Assembly (NCBI GenBank): GCA_015075375.1
Contig: JABTUM010000004.1
Span: 659,838-723,837, forward strand
Direction: 5' to 3'
DNA: 64,000 nt
Origin: Planctomycetota bacterium
Lineage (GTDB): Bacteria; Planctomycetota; SZUA-567; H5-PLA8
The notes under the pieces are model-generated. The model did not search any database and was not told where the DNA came from. It saw only the letters and a program-made list of their open reading frames with translations. Positions 44,800 to 53,010 of the stretch are shown piece after piece. Position numbers and translations under genes: made by a program. Positions within the stretch are counted from its first letter, which is position 1, and each line of letters opens with the position of its first letter.

Positions 44800-45576
44800 T
44801 CAGGCGTCTTGCAAGACCTGTTCGAACCGGAACAGCTTCTTGGCGCGCTCGGAGAGTTTTTCGAACTCGGCGCGCGGTATGCGAATCGGCGGATAGCTGG
44901 TTTTGAACCAGTGCCGAGCGTAAATCAGAGCCAGATTCGGACGCGGCTCGGAGGTTCGGTTGGGCGTGCCGCGGTGCCAGGCGCGCAGATCGCGAATCAG
45001 GATCGAGCCGGCCGGCATGTGGACCGCATGGCTGCGCATTCGCGGAGCGAGACCTTTAAGGTCCACCCTTCCGGGCATCTTATGCGTCCCACCCGGCCAG
45101 ATCTCGAGCGGGCCGTTCTCGGGCGTAAAATCGACGAGGTTCACGTTCACCACCAGCCCGTAGGCCGGGACGATCAGATCGCTCTCGGGGAAAAGCGGGT
45201 GAATGTCGCTGTGCACCGCCTGGTAGTCGCTGCCCAGCAGGGGCGTATCGCTGGCGAAATACTGGCAGACGCAGTCGCTGCCCAGAATCGCTTCGACGAC
45301 GGCCAGCGCGATGGGGTGCTCGATGAAGCGAGCATCGCAAAAGGGCGGCTTGAACGGGAGATGCATCTGATAGCGGCGCGAACCGCGATTCTCGGGCTGG
45401 CGCCGCACCGTCTCTTCGAGCAGCGGCAGAAACGCCGCCCGTAATTCGGAGATGAACGCCGGTGGAAGCACCGCTTCGAACACCACATACCCGTCGTGCC
45501 GAACCAGTTCCACCGCCTGGGCCAGCGAGGCTGCAGAAAGCGTCCCGCTTGCCCGTTCGGCTTCGTTCAGTTCCAT
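44800..45576 (-). CDS. Phytanoyl-CoA dioxygenase family (PhyH) protein, first copy
   Basis: The 258-residue Fe(II)/2-oxoglutarate dioxygenase-like protein has H122 and D124 in AVHSDIH and distal H201 in RAWHRGTPN, with R212 (RPNLALIY) to bind 2-oxoglutarate. All the residues needed for activity are present. GGAGG lies 7 bases before the ATG. It converges on the DUF4091 gene with 3 bp between stops. The substrate is unknown; PhyH proteins in Planctomycetes are numerous and probably hydroxylate small carbohydrates or lipids. Confidence 0.85.
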   Translation of the reverse strand: MELNEAERASGTLSAASLAQAVELVRHDGYVVFEAVLPPAFISELRAAFLPLLEETVRRQPENRGSRRYQMHLPFKPPFCDARFIEHPIALAVVEAILGSDCVCQYFASDTPLLGSDYQAVHSDIHPLFPESDLIVPAYGLVVNVNLVDFTPENGPLEIWPGGTHKMPGRVDLKGLAPRMRSHAVHMPAGSILIRDLRAWHRGTPNRTSEPRPNLALIYARHWFKTSYPPIRIPRAEFEKLSERAKKLFRFEQVLQDA

Positions 45577-45625
45577 CGGACGTCCTCCGGGCGAAGCACG
45601 GCGGCCGCTCGCGCAGGCGCGGCGC

Positions 45626-46591
45626 TTAGCGCGTTTCGCTGCGCAAATCCAGCCAGTCGCGTTCGGCAGGCGTGAGCTTCAAACTCTGCGCCTTAAGGTT
45701 CTCGTCTATCTCCTGCTGGTTGGCGGCGCCGATCAGCGCGTAGATCTCGATGGGCTGCGCGAGCACCCAAGCGAGCGCGATGCGCGGGACGGTGGCGTTC
45801 TTTTCCTTGGCGAGTTCGGCGGCACGGTCGAGGCGCTTGAAGTTTTCCTCGTAGCAGTAGGCGTGCACGACGCTGGGATCGAGCGCCGCTTCCTTATAGT
45901 TCTCGCGGTTCAGGCGCCCGCTGAAGAAGCCGCGGGCGAGGCTGGACCACGCGAAGACCGGCATCTCTTGTTCGGCGTACCATTTCCGTGCCGCGTCGTT
46001 GCGCGGACCGCTGATGGTGACGCAGTCCGGACCCCAGGGGCTCTTGACTTGGTCGGCCAGCGAAAAGTTGGGGCTGGAAAGCGTGAACGGGGTGAGGTTT
46101 TTCTTGTACGCGTACTCGTTGGCTTCGGCGAGGCGCTCGTGGGTCCAGTTACTTCCGCCGAACGCACGGATCTTTCCGGCAGCCTTGTGTTCGTTAAGCG
46201 CATCGACGATGGGTCCGACGGGCAGTTGGGGATCGTCGCGGTGCAGGAAGTACAAGTCGATGTAGGTGGTGCGCAGGCGCGCGAGCGAATCGTGGAGGTC
46301 GCTGGCGATATCGTACGGCGTGACGCGCTTGCGGTCGCCGTTGGGGTGCGAGCATTTCGAGATGACGAGCACCTTGTCCCGGTTGCCGCGCGCTTCCATC
46401 CACGCGCCGATGCCGCGCTCGCTCTTGCCGCCGCCGTAAATGTGCGCGCTGTCGAGCGTGTTTCCGCCGGCGGCGGCGAAGGCGTCGAGAAGCGCGAAGC
46501 TGCGTTCGATATCGTCGGCGTTGACGATCATGGTGCCGAGCACGAGACGGGAGACGGGCTGCTCGATGCCCGGGACACGGCCGTATTCCAT
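45626..46591 (-). CDS. Aldo/keto reductase
   Basis: The 321-residue NAD(P)H-dependent reductase has the complete catalytic tetrad: D47, Y52 (HIYGGGKSE), K79 (VISKCS) and H117 (YFLHRDDP). AAGGAG lies 8 bases before the ATG at 46591. It is upstream of PhyH by 49 bp on the same strand, so the two are co-transcribed. Likely activity is the reduction of an aldehyde or ketone, or the oxidation of a sugar. Confidence 0.9.
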   Translation of the reverse strand: MEYGRVPGIEQPVSRLVLGTMIVNADDIERSFALLDAFAAAGGNTLDSAHIYGGGKSERGIGAWMEARGNRDKVLVISKCSHPNGDRKRVTPYDIASDLHDSLARLRTTYIDLYFLHRDDPQLPVGPIVDALNEHKAAGKIRAFGGSNWTHERLAEANEYAYKKNLTPFTLSSPNFSLADQVKSPWGPDCVTISGPRNDAARKWYAEQEMPVFAWSSLARGFFSGRLNRENYKEAALDPSVVHAYCYEENFKRLDRAAELAKEKNATVPRIALAWVLAQPIEIYALIGAANQQEIDENLKAQSLKLTPAERDWLDLRSETR

Positions 46592-46778
46592 CGCTGCGCT
46601 CCTTCGCAAGGGGGTCTTAAAAGCCTGTAGCAAGCGCGCCCCGCATGCAACTGCGGATGCCCAACGGGTTCGGTACGCCGGAAGTTCACCCCCGCACCTT
46701 GGCAGATCGAAGGCCGGGGGTATGCTCGGCGTCCCGCTTGGGAGAGAAAGAAAGGACGTCCGCGCCCGTTCGCAACCC

Positions 46779-47471
46779 ATGGCATCGTCTCCCGCGAGTT
46801 CCTCCCGTAACCGCGCCGCACGCGACAGCGATCCCGATGCCGAGTTGCCTCGAATCGGCTCGCGCTTGAGCGTCTTCATTTTCTTCGCGCTGGGATCGAT
46901 GCTGTTCACGCTGGGGCTGCTGATTCTGCTGCACCCGGCGATCAAGCTGACGGGCGACGAGATTCGCCCCATTGCCAAGCCCAAGACCGTACCGGATGCG
47001 GAAACCCGCCGGCCGGCCAACCTGGCGCTCAATCCGGGCTTCGAATCCCAACCGCTGGGGCCATGGCGCGCCCGCGGCGGCGTCACGCTGGCTCGGGAAC
47101 GCCCGTTCAGCGGTTCATTCGCCGCTCGCATCGGCGCGGGCGGCGCTCGGCTTCAGCAGAAAATCGCCGGACTGGCGCCCAACACGGCCTACCGGTTACG
47201 CGCGTACCTGCAATGCGACGAAGGCGAGTCCGAATTGGGCGTCGAAGATTTCGGCGGCGAGACGATGCGCGTGAAGATCGCGGCGCGCGAGTACCGTGAA
47301 GTGGAACTGGTGTTCACCACCGGCCCGGAAAATCGGAGCGCCACGATCTTCTGGGAAGCGCAGCCGAAGACCGGGTTCGCGTACGCCGACGACTTCCTAG
47401 TACATCCGGCGCCGGCGGCGCCGGATGAGGCAGGACCGCGGGACGTGCCCGCGGGTCCGGACCTCGAATAA
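46779..47471 (+). CDS. Single-pass membrane protein with a carbohydrate-binding-like domain
   Basis: The 230-residue protein has a disordered N-terminus of about 30 residues, a membrane helix (VFIFFALGSMLFTLGLLILL), then an extracytoplasmic domain starting ANLALNPGFESQPLGPWRA. LNPGFE is typical of CBM4/9-like modules, which bind glycans. It would be anchored with this domain outside. Two starts are possible: ATG 46779, or ATG 46722 with GAAGG upstream; neither has a good ribosome site, so the start is uncertain. It is divergent from the aldo/keto reductase. Confidence 0.68.
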   Translation: MASSPASSSRNRAARDSDPDAELPRIGSRLSVFIFFALGSMLFTLGLLILLHPAIKLTGDEIRPIAKPKTVPDAETRRPANLALNPGFESQPLGPWRARGGVTLARERPFSGSFAARIGAGGARLQQKIAGLAPNTAYRLRAYLQCDEGESELGVEDFGGETMRVKIAAREYREVELVFTTGPENRSATIFWEAQPKTGFAYADDFLVHPAPAAPDEAGPRDVPAGPDLE

Positions 47472-47514
47472 CCGCGCGCTCAGTCTTCGAAACGGGCTTA
47501 ACGGCTTGGCGCGT

Positions 47515-48270
47515 CTACCATTCGCCTTTGCGACCGAACTTAGCCTTGGCTCGGCGGCCGAACTCGGCGCCCGCGGCGTCCAGCGCCGCGCAGATTTCCG
47601 GCGCGGCTTTGCCGGCGCTTCCTTTGGCGGCTGGGATCACGGTCTCGCATTCGTTCGCGTCCATGAAGCGCACGGCGTCGAGCAGGCCGGGCAGGTCTGC
47701 GTCGGGGACGGCCAGGAAGCCGTGCTTGTCGGCGTGGATGAATTGGCCAGCCTGAATCGTTCGGCCGAAGACCTCGACCTCGCAGCCCCAGCGCACGGGC
47801 GTCGAAAAGGCGTGCCCAACGCATAGCCGCCGCGCGAGCGCTTTGAAGCCCGATTGGGTCATCTCGTCCACGTCGCGAATGCCGCCGTCGATGATCGTGC
47901 CTACGCAGCCCAGTGCGCGATGCATGCTGCTGTTCACTTCGCCCCAGAAGGCACCGTACAGCGCGGGCTTGTCGAGGTCTTGCACGACCACAATCTTGGG
48001 ACCCGGAAGACCGGCCACGTACGCGCGGTACTGCGACCACGCGTGCGGGTTCGACTTCGGATGCTCGGGGTTGCCGGGTTCGACGACCACCGTGACGGCC
48101 CAGCCCGCCATAGGCCCCATCTGCGGCATGTAGTCGCGGACTTCTTCGAGATTGAAGCCTTCGCGAGCGGCGTTGCGTGAGGTGATCTGCTCCCAGCCGT
48201 TGTAAATCGTCGGCGTATTCCAGCGCGCGAGTTGCAGGACATCCGCGTGGGGCAGCTTCGGTTCGTTCAT
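47515..48270 (-). CDS. RraA-like / HMG-aldolase-family protein
   Basis: The 251-residue protein has GEVNSSMHRALGCVGTIIDGGIRD (about residues 110-133), the RraA/HMG aldolase substrate loop with R132 and D133. Longer than RraA (about 160 residues), it resembles the dimethylmenaquinone methyltransferase-like group, many of which are metal-dependent aldolases or decarboxylases of 4-carboxy-4-hydroxy-2-oxoadipate. AAAGGA lies 6 bases before the ATG. It is the last gene of the operon headed by the PhyH gene at 51887, 12 bp after the sialidase-like gene. Confidence 0.8.
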   Translation of the reverse strand: MNEPKLPHADVLQLARWNTPTIYNGWEQITSRNAAREGFNLEEVRDYMPQMGPMAGWAVTVVVEPGNPEHPKSNPHAWSQYRAYVAGLPGPKIVVVQDLDKPALYGAFWGEVNSSMHRALGCVGTIIDGGIRDVDEMTQSGFKALARRLCVGHAFSTPVRWGCEVEVFGRTIQAGQFIHADKHGFLAVPDADLPGLLDAVRFMDANECETVIPAAKGSAGKAAPEICAALDAAGAEFGRRAKAKFGRKGEW

Positions 48271-48282
48271 GCGTATTCCTTT

Positions 48283-49569
48283 TCAGGACTCAGGCGCCAA
48301 ACGCGAAAGCTCTTCCGCCGTGGGCAGCGCCAGGAGGTCCTTTTCGGTGATGCGCAGGTGGAGCGCGCGATGCCATCGGTGCGGCATGAAGAGGTGCAGT
48401 TCGCCGCGATCGGTAAAAGCATCAAGGTACGAGCACTGGTGGTCCATCCAGGCGTTGTTGTAGCGCGGGGCCAGCGCGTTCGCGAGCACGAAGCGCGGCT
48501 CACTCCAGGTGCGCGCGCCGTCGCTGGAAAAGCTGACCCAGACTTGCCGCCGCGGGCTCTGGCATTCGTTGCGCCCGTCGAGTCCCTGGTAATTCAGATC
48601 GGCATGCTCGTTATGATGGAAGGCGGCGAGCGTCTTCCCGTCGCTGAGATGGAATAGCATCGGCGGCGCGTCGGGATGCACGAGCGGGGTGGGCTTGGGT
48701 GCGGTCCAGCTCTTGCCGTTGTCGTCGCTCCAGGCGCCCCACAAGTGACCTTCGCAGGTTCGGATCATACAAAACGCGCGGCCCTCGCCGAGGTCGATCG
48801 GGCGGCCTTCGTCCATGCGGTTGAATTGCGGGACGCACCAGCCGCCGTGGCGCGCGTGGGGCAGGACGTGCCAAGTCTGGCCCTGGTCTTCGCTGCGCAG
48901 AATGTACTGGCGAGTCATCAGCGGCTTGTAGGACCAATCGCCTTCATGCGCGCCCAGCAGCCACGCGCCGGAGGCCGTCTCGCACATCCGCATCACCGAC
49001 ATGCCTTTGAAGCCCGGATCGTTGACCGGGCGAATCAGCTTAACATCGGACCACGTGTACCCGTCGTCGTCGCTGTAGCGAAATCCTATGGGCGCGTTCT
49101 CGCCTTGCCCGCGATCGGTGCTGAAATCGTTCCACATCGGCTGCGTGCCGAAGCAGTAGATGCGCTTTGAACCGCGCGGGATCAGCGGGATGAAGCCGTG
49201 CTGGTTGTAGTCGATCTCGAACGGGATCGTGGGGCCGCTCCAGGTCTCGCCGCCGTCTTTCGAACGAAAGGCCACGAGCCGGTTGGTCAGCTCCTTTTTT
49301 CCGCCGTAGTGGCCGTTGTACTTGGCGTTCGTGTTCGGAAGCGAATCCGGAAACATGAGCAGGTAGTCGCCGGAAGGCGTTTTCGTTGCGCGCGTCTCGA
49401 AAAGCCCGCCGTGCTCGTTCGTGTGCAGCACCATTCCGCGCATCGCGGCAGGACGGATCAGTCCCAGCGTTTCGTCGGTTTGGAATCCGCGCGGCGGAAG
49501 CGTGGCGGGAAAGGCCAGTCCGCGAATGACGATTCGATCGTGCAGCGGTTCGGCAGTCAGTGCAGGCAT
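48283..49569 (-). CDS. Sialidase-like six-bladed propeller with Asp boxes
   Basis: The 428-residue protein has five Asp-box motifs: SKDGGETW, SDDDGYTW, SEDQGQTW, SDDNGKSW and SSDGARTW. These show a BNR propeller of the sialidase or exo-alpha-glycosidase type. No signal peptide is present, so it would act in the cytoplasm, unusual for a sialidase. Arginines that bind the carboxylate in sialidases cannot be assigned safely. It lies between the FAD protein and RraA-like gene in one operon. AAGGA lies 9 bases before the ATG. Confidence 0.8.
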   Translation of the reverse strand: MPALTAEPLHDRIVIRGLAFPATLPPRGFQTDETLGLIRPAAMRGMVLHTNEHGGLFETRATKTPSGDYLLMFPDSLPNTNAKYNGHYGGKKELTNRLVAFRSKDGGETWSGPTIPFEIDYNQHGFIPLIPRGSKRIYCFGTQPMWNDFSTDRGQGENAPIGFRYSDDDGYTWSDVKLIRPVNDPGFKGMSVMRMCETASGAWLLGAHEGDWSYKPLMTRQYILRSEDQGQTWHVLPHARHGGWCVPQFNRMDEGRPIDLGEGRAFCMIRTCEGHLWGAWSDDNGKSWTAPKPTPLVHPDAPPMLFHLSDGKTLAAFHHNEHADLNYQGLDGRNECQSPRRQVWVSFSSDGARTWSEPRFVLANALAPRYNNAWMDHQCSYLDAFTDRGELHLFMPHRWHRALHLRITEKDLLALPTAEELSRLAPES

Positions 49570-49602
49570 GGTAATAGATTCCTTAGCGTTGGGTGGAAAG
49601 GT

Positions 49603-51036
49603 TCACACGGCAGTCGCAACCAAGCCGATCCCGGGGTCGTGAATGGGCGCATCGACCGCCGCACCATCGGCGCGCAGGCGAGCTTTCAGGTCTTCCACGT
49701 TCACCTTCGCATAAGCCACGCCCTCGCGCGCGACCGGAACGGATGCCAGACCCGCGGCGTGCCCCATGGCGTAACACGGGCCCATTTCGCGCAACGGCCC
49801 CAGCACGTCTCGCTCGACGGAAATCGCGCGCCCGGGGCAGATCACGTTCTCGATGCCGCGCGGCACGAGCACGCGATACGGAATCGGCGTGGCGGGGCGC
49901 GGAAGTCCGACCTTGCGTTCGTGCAGCGGCTGGTGGCTGGGACGTTTGGGATCGGGAAGATCCCATGGGTAGCCGCTGAATCCGATGGTGTCTTCGAAAT
50001 CGCGCGCGGCAAGCACGTCGGCGACGGAGTAGACGTACGTTCCGACAATGCGGCGCGTCTCGCGAACGCCCAGCACAGGCGCGACTAGCTTGATCCGCGC
50101 ATCCGCAAAGCCCGGGAAGTGCTTGCGCATCAGCCCAAAGAGGCGCTGGACCTCGCGGCGACCCTGCATCATGCCGCGCGAGAGCGAGCGGCCGTCGGTG
50201 CCGTCGACGTCGCAGATGCGCGTGGTGTTGACCATCAGCGTGCCTTTTTCGTGAAGCTGGACGGTGATGAATATCTCGTACGAGAACTCCCATTCGCCCA
50301 GTGAGCGAAGGTGGGCGATCAGCTCGCGAAAACGGTTGGAGCCGGTGCGGTAGATCTCGCCGGCCAGCGCATCCTGATCGACGCGATCGACGTGGAACAT
50401 CAGCGTGGCGGGCGTCATCAGGCCGTCTTCGGGACGTCCTTTGACCACCGGACAACCGGCGCGCGCGGCGACATCGGCATCGCCGGTGGCGTCGACCACG
50501 GCCGCGCAAGCATACGCGTGAAGTCCGCTCTTGTTGAAGAGCACCACGCGCTCGACGCGCCGGCCCGCGGCATCCCGCTCTACATCGACGAAGGCGGTGA
50601 AATAGAGCACGTCGACGCCGGCCTCCAGCATCCACTCGTCGAGATAGGCGGCCATGGCGATGGGATCGAACGGCACGCCGTAGGTGATGCTCGAGACCTT
50701 CCCTGTCCAGCCGAAGGGGCTGAAGCGTTCGCCGCGGATCGTGCGCGGATCGATGGCGCCGCCGCGCGCGGCGAGCCCCTCAACTATCTCCTTGAAGATG
50801 CCGGCAACACACCAGCCGGAGTTATCGGGGAGGCGCCCGCCAAGCAGGTGGCTGACCCCGGCGCTGGTCCCGACGCCTCCGAGTTGGCCGGTCTGTTCGA
50901 CAAGCAGCACCTTGAGCCCCGCGCGCGCGGCGGCCAGCGCGGCCGGAATGCCGCTGGGGCCGCCGCCGCAGACGACCAGATCGTAGCGATCCAGTACGGG
51001 AACGGTTCGCGCGAAGGGTTGGCTGGGGTGATCCAT
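49603..51036 (-). CDS. FAD-dependent oxidoreductase
   Basis: The 477-residue protein has an N-terminal dinucleotide-binding motif, VVCGGGPSGIPAALAAARAG, and a C-terminal FAD motif with CPGRAISVERDVLGPLREMG. It matches the FAD_oxidored family (PF12831 type), often found in Planctomycetes beside sialidase-like genes. The ATG at 51036 is chosen, with GAGAG about 8 bases upstream. An in-frame TTG at 51060 overlaps the stop of PhyH as TTGA and would add 8 residues. The reaction is unknown. Confidence 0.82.
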   Translation of the reverse strand: MDHPSQPFARTVPVLDRYDLVVCGGGPSGIPAALAAARAGLKVLLVEQTGQLGGVGTSAGVSHLLGGRLPDNSGWCVAGIFKEIVEGLAARGGAIDPRTIRGERFSPFGWTGKVSSITYGVPFDPIAMAAYLDEWMLEAGVDVLYFTAFVDVERDAAGRRVERVVLFNKSGLHAYACAAVVDATGDADVAARAGCPVVKGRPEDGLMTPATLMFHVDRVDQDALAGEIYRTGSNRFRELIAHLRSLGEWEFSYEIFITVQLHEKGTLMVNTTRICDVDGTDGRSLSRGMMQGRREVQRLFGLMRKHFPGFADARIKLVAPVLGVRETRRIVGTYVYSVADVLAARDFEDTIGFSGYPWDLPDPKRPSHQPLHERKVGLPRPATPIPYRVLVPRGIENVICPGRAISVERDVLGPLREMGPCYAMGHAAGLASVPVAREGVAYAKVNVEDLKARLRADGAAVDAPIHDPGIGLVATAV

Positions 51037-51056
51037 GGTTCGGTCTCTCGTGATAT

Positions 51057-51887
51057 TCAAGACAGCGCGGGCTGGCGCACGGAAACCGCTTCACGACCGG
51101 CGGCGCGCAGCTTTCCGGCAAAGTAGGCGTACGCCTCGGCCTCGAGCGCATCGCGCAGACGCGCTTCGGCTCGTTCGTAGTAGCGCAAATCGAGGCTCCA
51201 GCGCACGCGGTCGGTCCGGTTGAGCTTGCTCGCGTGGAACGTGAGGTTGCCGAAGAAGAGCACGTCGCCGCGCTTCATCGGGACCGGGACCGCCCGGCCG
51301 CGCTGCTCGACATTTTCGAAGGTGCGGATGTTCTGGTCGCTTCCACGCGCTCCGTCGAGCAGACCCCAGCGCTGGCTGCCAGGGATGACCCACAGACAGC
51401 CGTTGGCCTCGTCCACATCGACCAGCGGCACCCAGGCGGTAACGATCTCCATGTGCCGCGTGAGCGGTCCGTAGTACTGGCTGTCCTGGTGCCATGGGAA
51501 AGTCGTAAGGCTGCTCTCGGGGAGTTTGGGGCGCAGGTGATAGTCACCGCTGAAGCAGGTTTCCGGACCCAGCAGTTCGGCCAAGACCCCCCCGAGGGCC
51601 GGCTGGGAAGCGAAGTCCAGCAACGTAGACGGACGCAATGCCTGGTCCCACATGCGCACGCCCATGTCACGGCCGGCGTAAAGCTTGGCCAGCCGGCGGT
51701 CGTAGGATTCCCGCGCGCAGGTATCCGCTACTTTCCCCTCTTGGAGCAGGTCCTGCGCATGGCGCTCGACCGCGGCATCGATATCCGAATACAGCGGCAA
51801 AAACGCGGCCGCAGGGAGCAGACCCGGAACCAACGTGAAGCCCTGCTCGCGGTACGCTTGTTTCCAGTTCGCTTGCGGTTCGTGCAT
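51057..51887 (-). CDS. Phytanoyl-CoA dioxygenase family (PhyH) protein, second copy
   Basis: The 276-residue PhyH protein has H133 and D135 in PWHQDSQYYG and distal H218 with R229 (FHASKLNRTDRVRW), so it should be active with Fe(II) and 2-oxoglutarate. GGAGAT lies 10 bases before the ATG at 51887. It is the first gene of an operon with FAD-oxidoreductase, sialidase-like and RraA-like genes, and diverges from an AraC regulator. It is only distantly similar to the PhyH copy at 44800. Confidence 0.88.
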   Translation of the reverse strand: MHEPQANWKQAYREQGFTLVPGLLPAAAFLPLYSDIDAAVERHAQDLLQEGKVADTCARESYDRRLAKLYAGRDMGVRMWDQALRPSTLLDFASQPALGGVLAELLGPETCFSGDYHLRPKLPESSLTTFPWHQDSQYYGPLTRHMEIVTAWVPLVDVDEANGCLWVIPGSQRWGLLDGARGSDQNIRTFENVEQRGRAVPVPMKRGDVLFFGNLTFHASKLNRTDRVRWSLDLRYYERAEARLRDALEAEAYAYFAGKLRAAGREAVSVRQPALS

Positions 51888-51991
51888 CGGCGTCGCGATC
51901 TCCGTGATGCGGACAATCTACCCTTTGCCGGGAACGCTCGGCCATGGTAAGGAAGTACGATTAATAGCACTTTCGTAAGGTCAGGACCCTC
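51888..51991. promoter_or_regulatory. Divergent control region between PhyH and AraC
   Basis: The 104-bp gap has TACGA (51956-51960) and TCGTA (51973-51977), an inverted pair with 12 bases between, next to an AT-rich stretch (TTAATAG). It is a plausible AraC operator or overlapping promoter. The repeats are short, so this is tentative. Confidence 0.4.
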
Positions 51992-52873
51992 ATGCGCATT
52001 TATCCGCTCCGAACCGACCGCGCGTACTTCCTGGGGGTGCTGGACGGGATGCTGGAGCGTTTCGATTTTTCGAAGCTGTACTTGGGCAGTCCCGCGCCTT
52101 GCCCGGTGCGTGCCGGCGACCGGGCGCTCAAGATCGACGAACATCCACGGCTGAAGATTATGCTGCGCGGGCAGCAGTCCCATGCGCTGAGCCGCGCGGG
52201 CCGGCGGTTGGACTTCACGCTCGCGCCCGGCCAAGCCCTCTTCTGGGCGCCGCACGCATGGTCAATTCCGGCGTACGACCGGCCGTGCGTTTTCTTCGGT
52301 CTGGTCTTCCGGCGTAGCTTTCTGCGCGTGCTGCTGGGCGATCTTTCGGAGCCCGGCCGCCTGCACGGAGGAACACCGTATTTTTATCACACCGCCGAGC
52401 CGCTCTCCGGCGCCGGGGCTCATACGGTGGACGCATTGGCCGATCTCTCGCAGCGCCACGAAGACCCGCAGACCGAGCGCCACTTGTTCGTCGCGCTCTT
52501 GCGCTTGGCGCGGACACATCTGGCCGAAGACCGGCCCGAGGCCGCGCAGAGTAAAGCGCGCTACACGTGGGGGCGCCTGGTCGAATTCCTGCATCAGCGC
52601 TACGCCGATCCAGGCGTCAGCCGGGCGGAAGCGGCACGGGCGCTTGACTTGCACCCGAATTACCTCGCGGCGCTGTGCCGGCAAGCCGGCGGCCGGTCGT
52701 TTCAGAAGACCCTCGAAGGCATCCGCATCGAACACGCACGGAATCTGCTCAAGCGCAGCGACTGGACGCTGGACCGCATCGCACAAGCCTGCGGATATGC
52801 GAGCACCGGCTACTTCGTCAAAGCGTTCAAGCGCGCGTGCCGCATTACGCCGGGCAAGTACCGGTATGAGTGA
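51992..52873 (+). CDS. AraC-family transcriptional regulator
   Basis: The 293-residue protein has a cupin-like sensor domain in the first 180 residues (LAPGQALFWAPHAWSIPAY) and the double helix-turn-helix at about residues 195-290 (GVSRAEAARALDLHPNYLAALCRQ, then LDRIAQACGYASTGYFVKAFKRACRITPGKYR). It is divergent from the PhyH-FAD-sialidase-RraA operon and very likely activates it in response to a sugar-like effector. A weak AGGA lies upstream of the ATG. Confidence 0.9.
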   Translation: MRIYPLRTDRAYFLGVLDGMLERFDFSKLYLGSPAPCPVRAGDRALKIDEHPRLKIMLRGQQSHALSRAGRRLDFTLAPGQALFWAPHAWSIPAYDRPCVFFGLVFRRSFLRVLLGDLSEPGRLHGGTPYFYHTAEPLSGAGAHTVDALADLSQRHEDPQTERHLFVALLRLARTHLAEDRPEAAQSKARYTWGRLVEFLHQRYADPGVSRAEAARALDLHPNYLAALCRQAGGRSFQKTLEGIRIEHARNLLKRSDWTLDRIAQACGYASTGYFVKAFKRACRITPGKYRYE

Positions 52874-52964
52874 TTCGATTGCGGAGTGAGGGTTGAAGGA
52901 CGCGGGACTCTATAAAGGCATGAGCTTGAGTCGCGCTTGGGATCCAGAATCGCGAGCGTGTCCC

Positions 52965-52995
52965 TCCAAAATCCAAAATCCAGAATTTAAAATCC
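52965..52995 (+). repeat. Heptamer repeat upstream of tgt
   Basis: TCCAAAA, TCCAAAA, TCCAGAA, TTTAAAA and a final TCC follow one another with 7-base spacing between the araC stop and tgt. It resembles the AAAATCC heptamer tracts found in intergenic DNA of several phyla. It lies 15 bases before the tgt start, so it may also affect translation or promoter spacing. Confidence 0.6.
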
Positions 52996-53010
52996 GAGTA
53001 CACTGCGCCC

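Noticed and set aside
44795..48296. 12-base repeat AGGACTCAGGCG at 44795-44806 and 48285-48296
   Set aside because: Both copies lie at 3' ends of minus-strand genes and include codons and stop complements; two copies of 12 bases are not enough to call an element.
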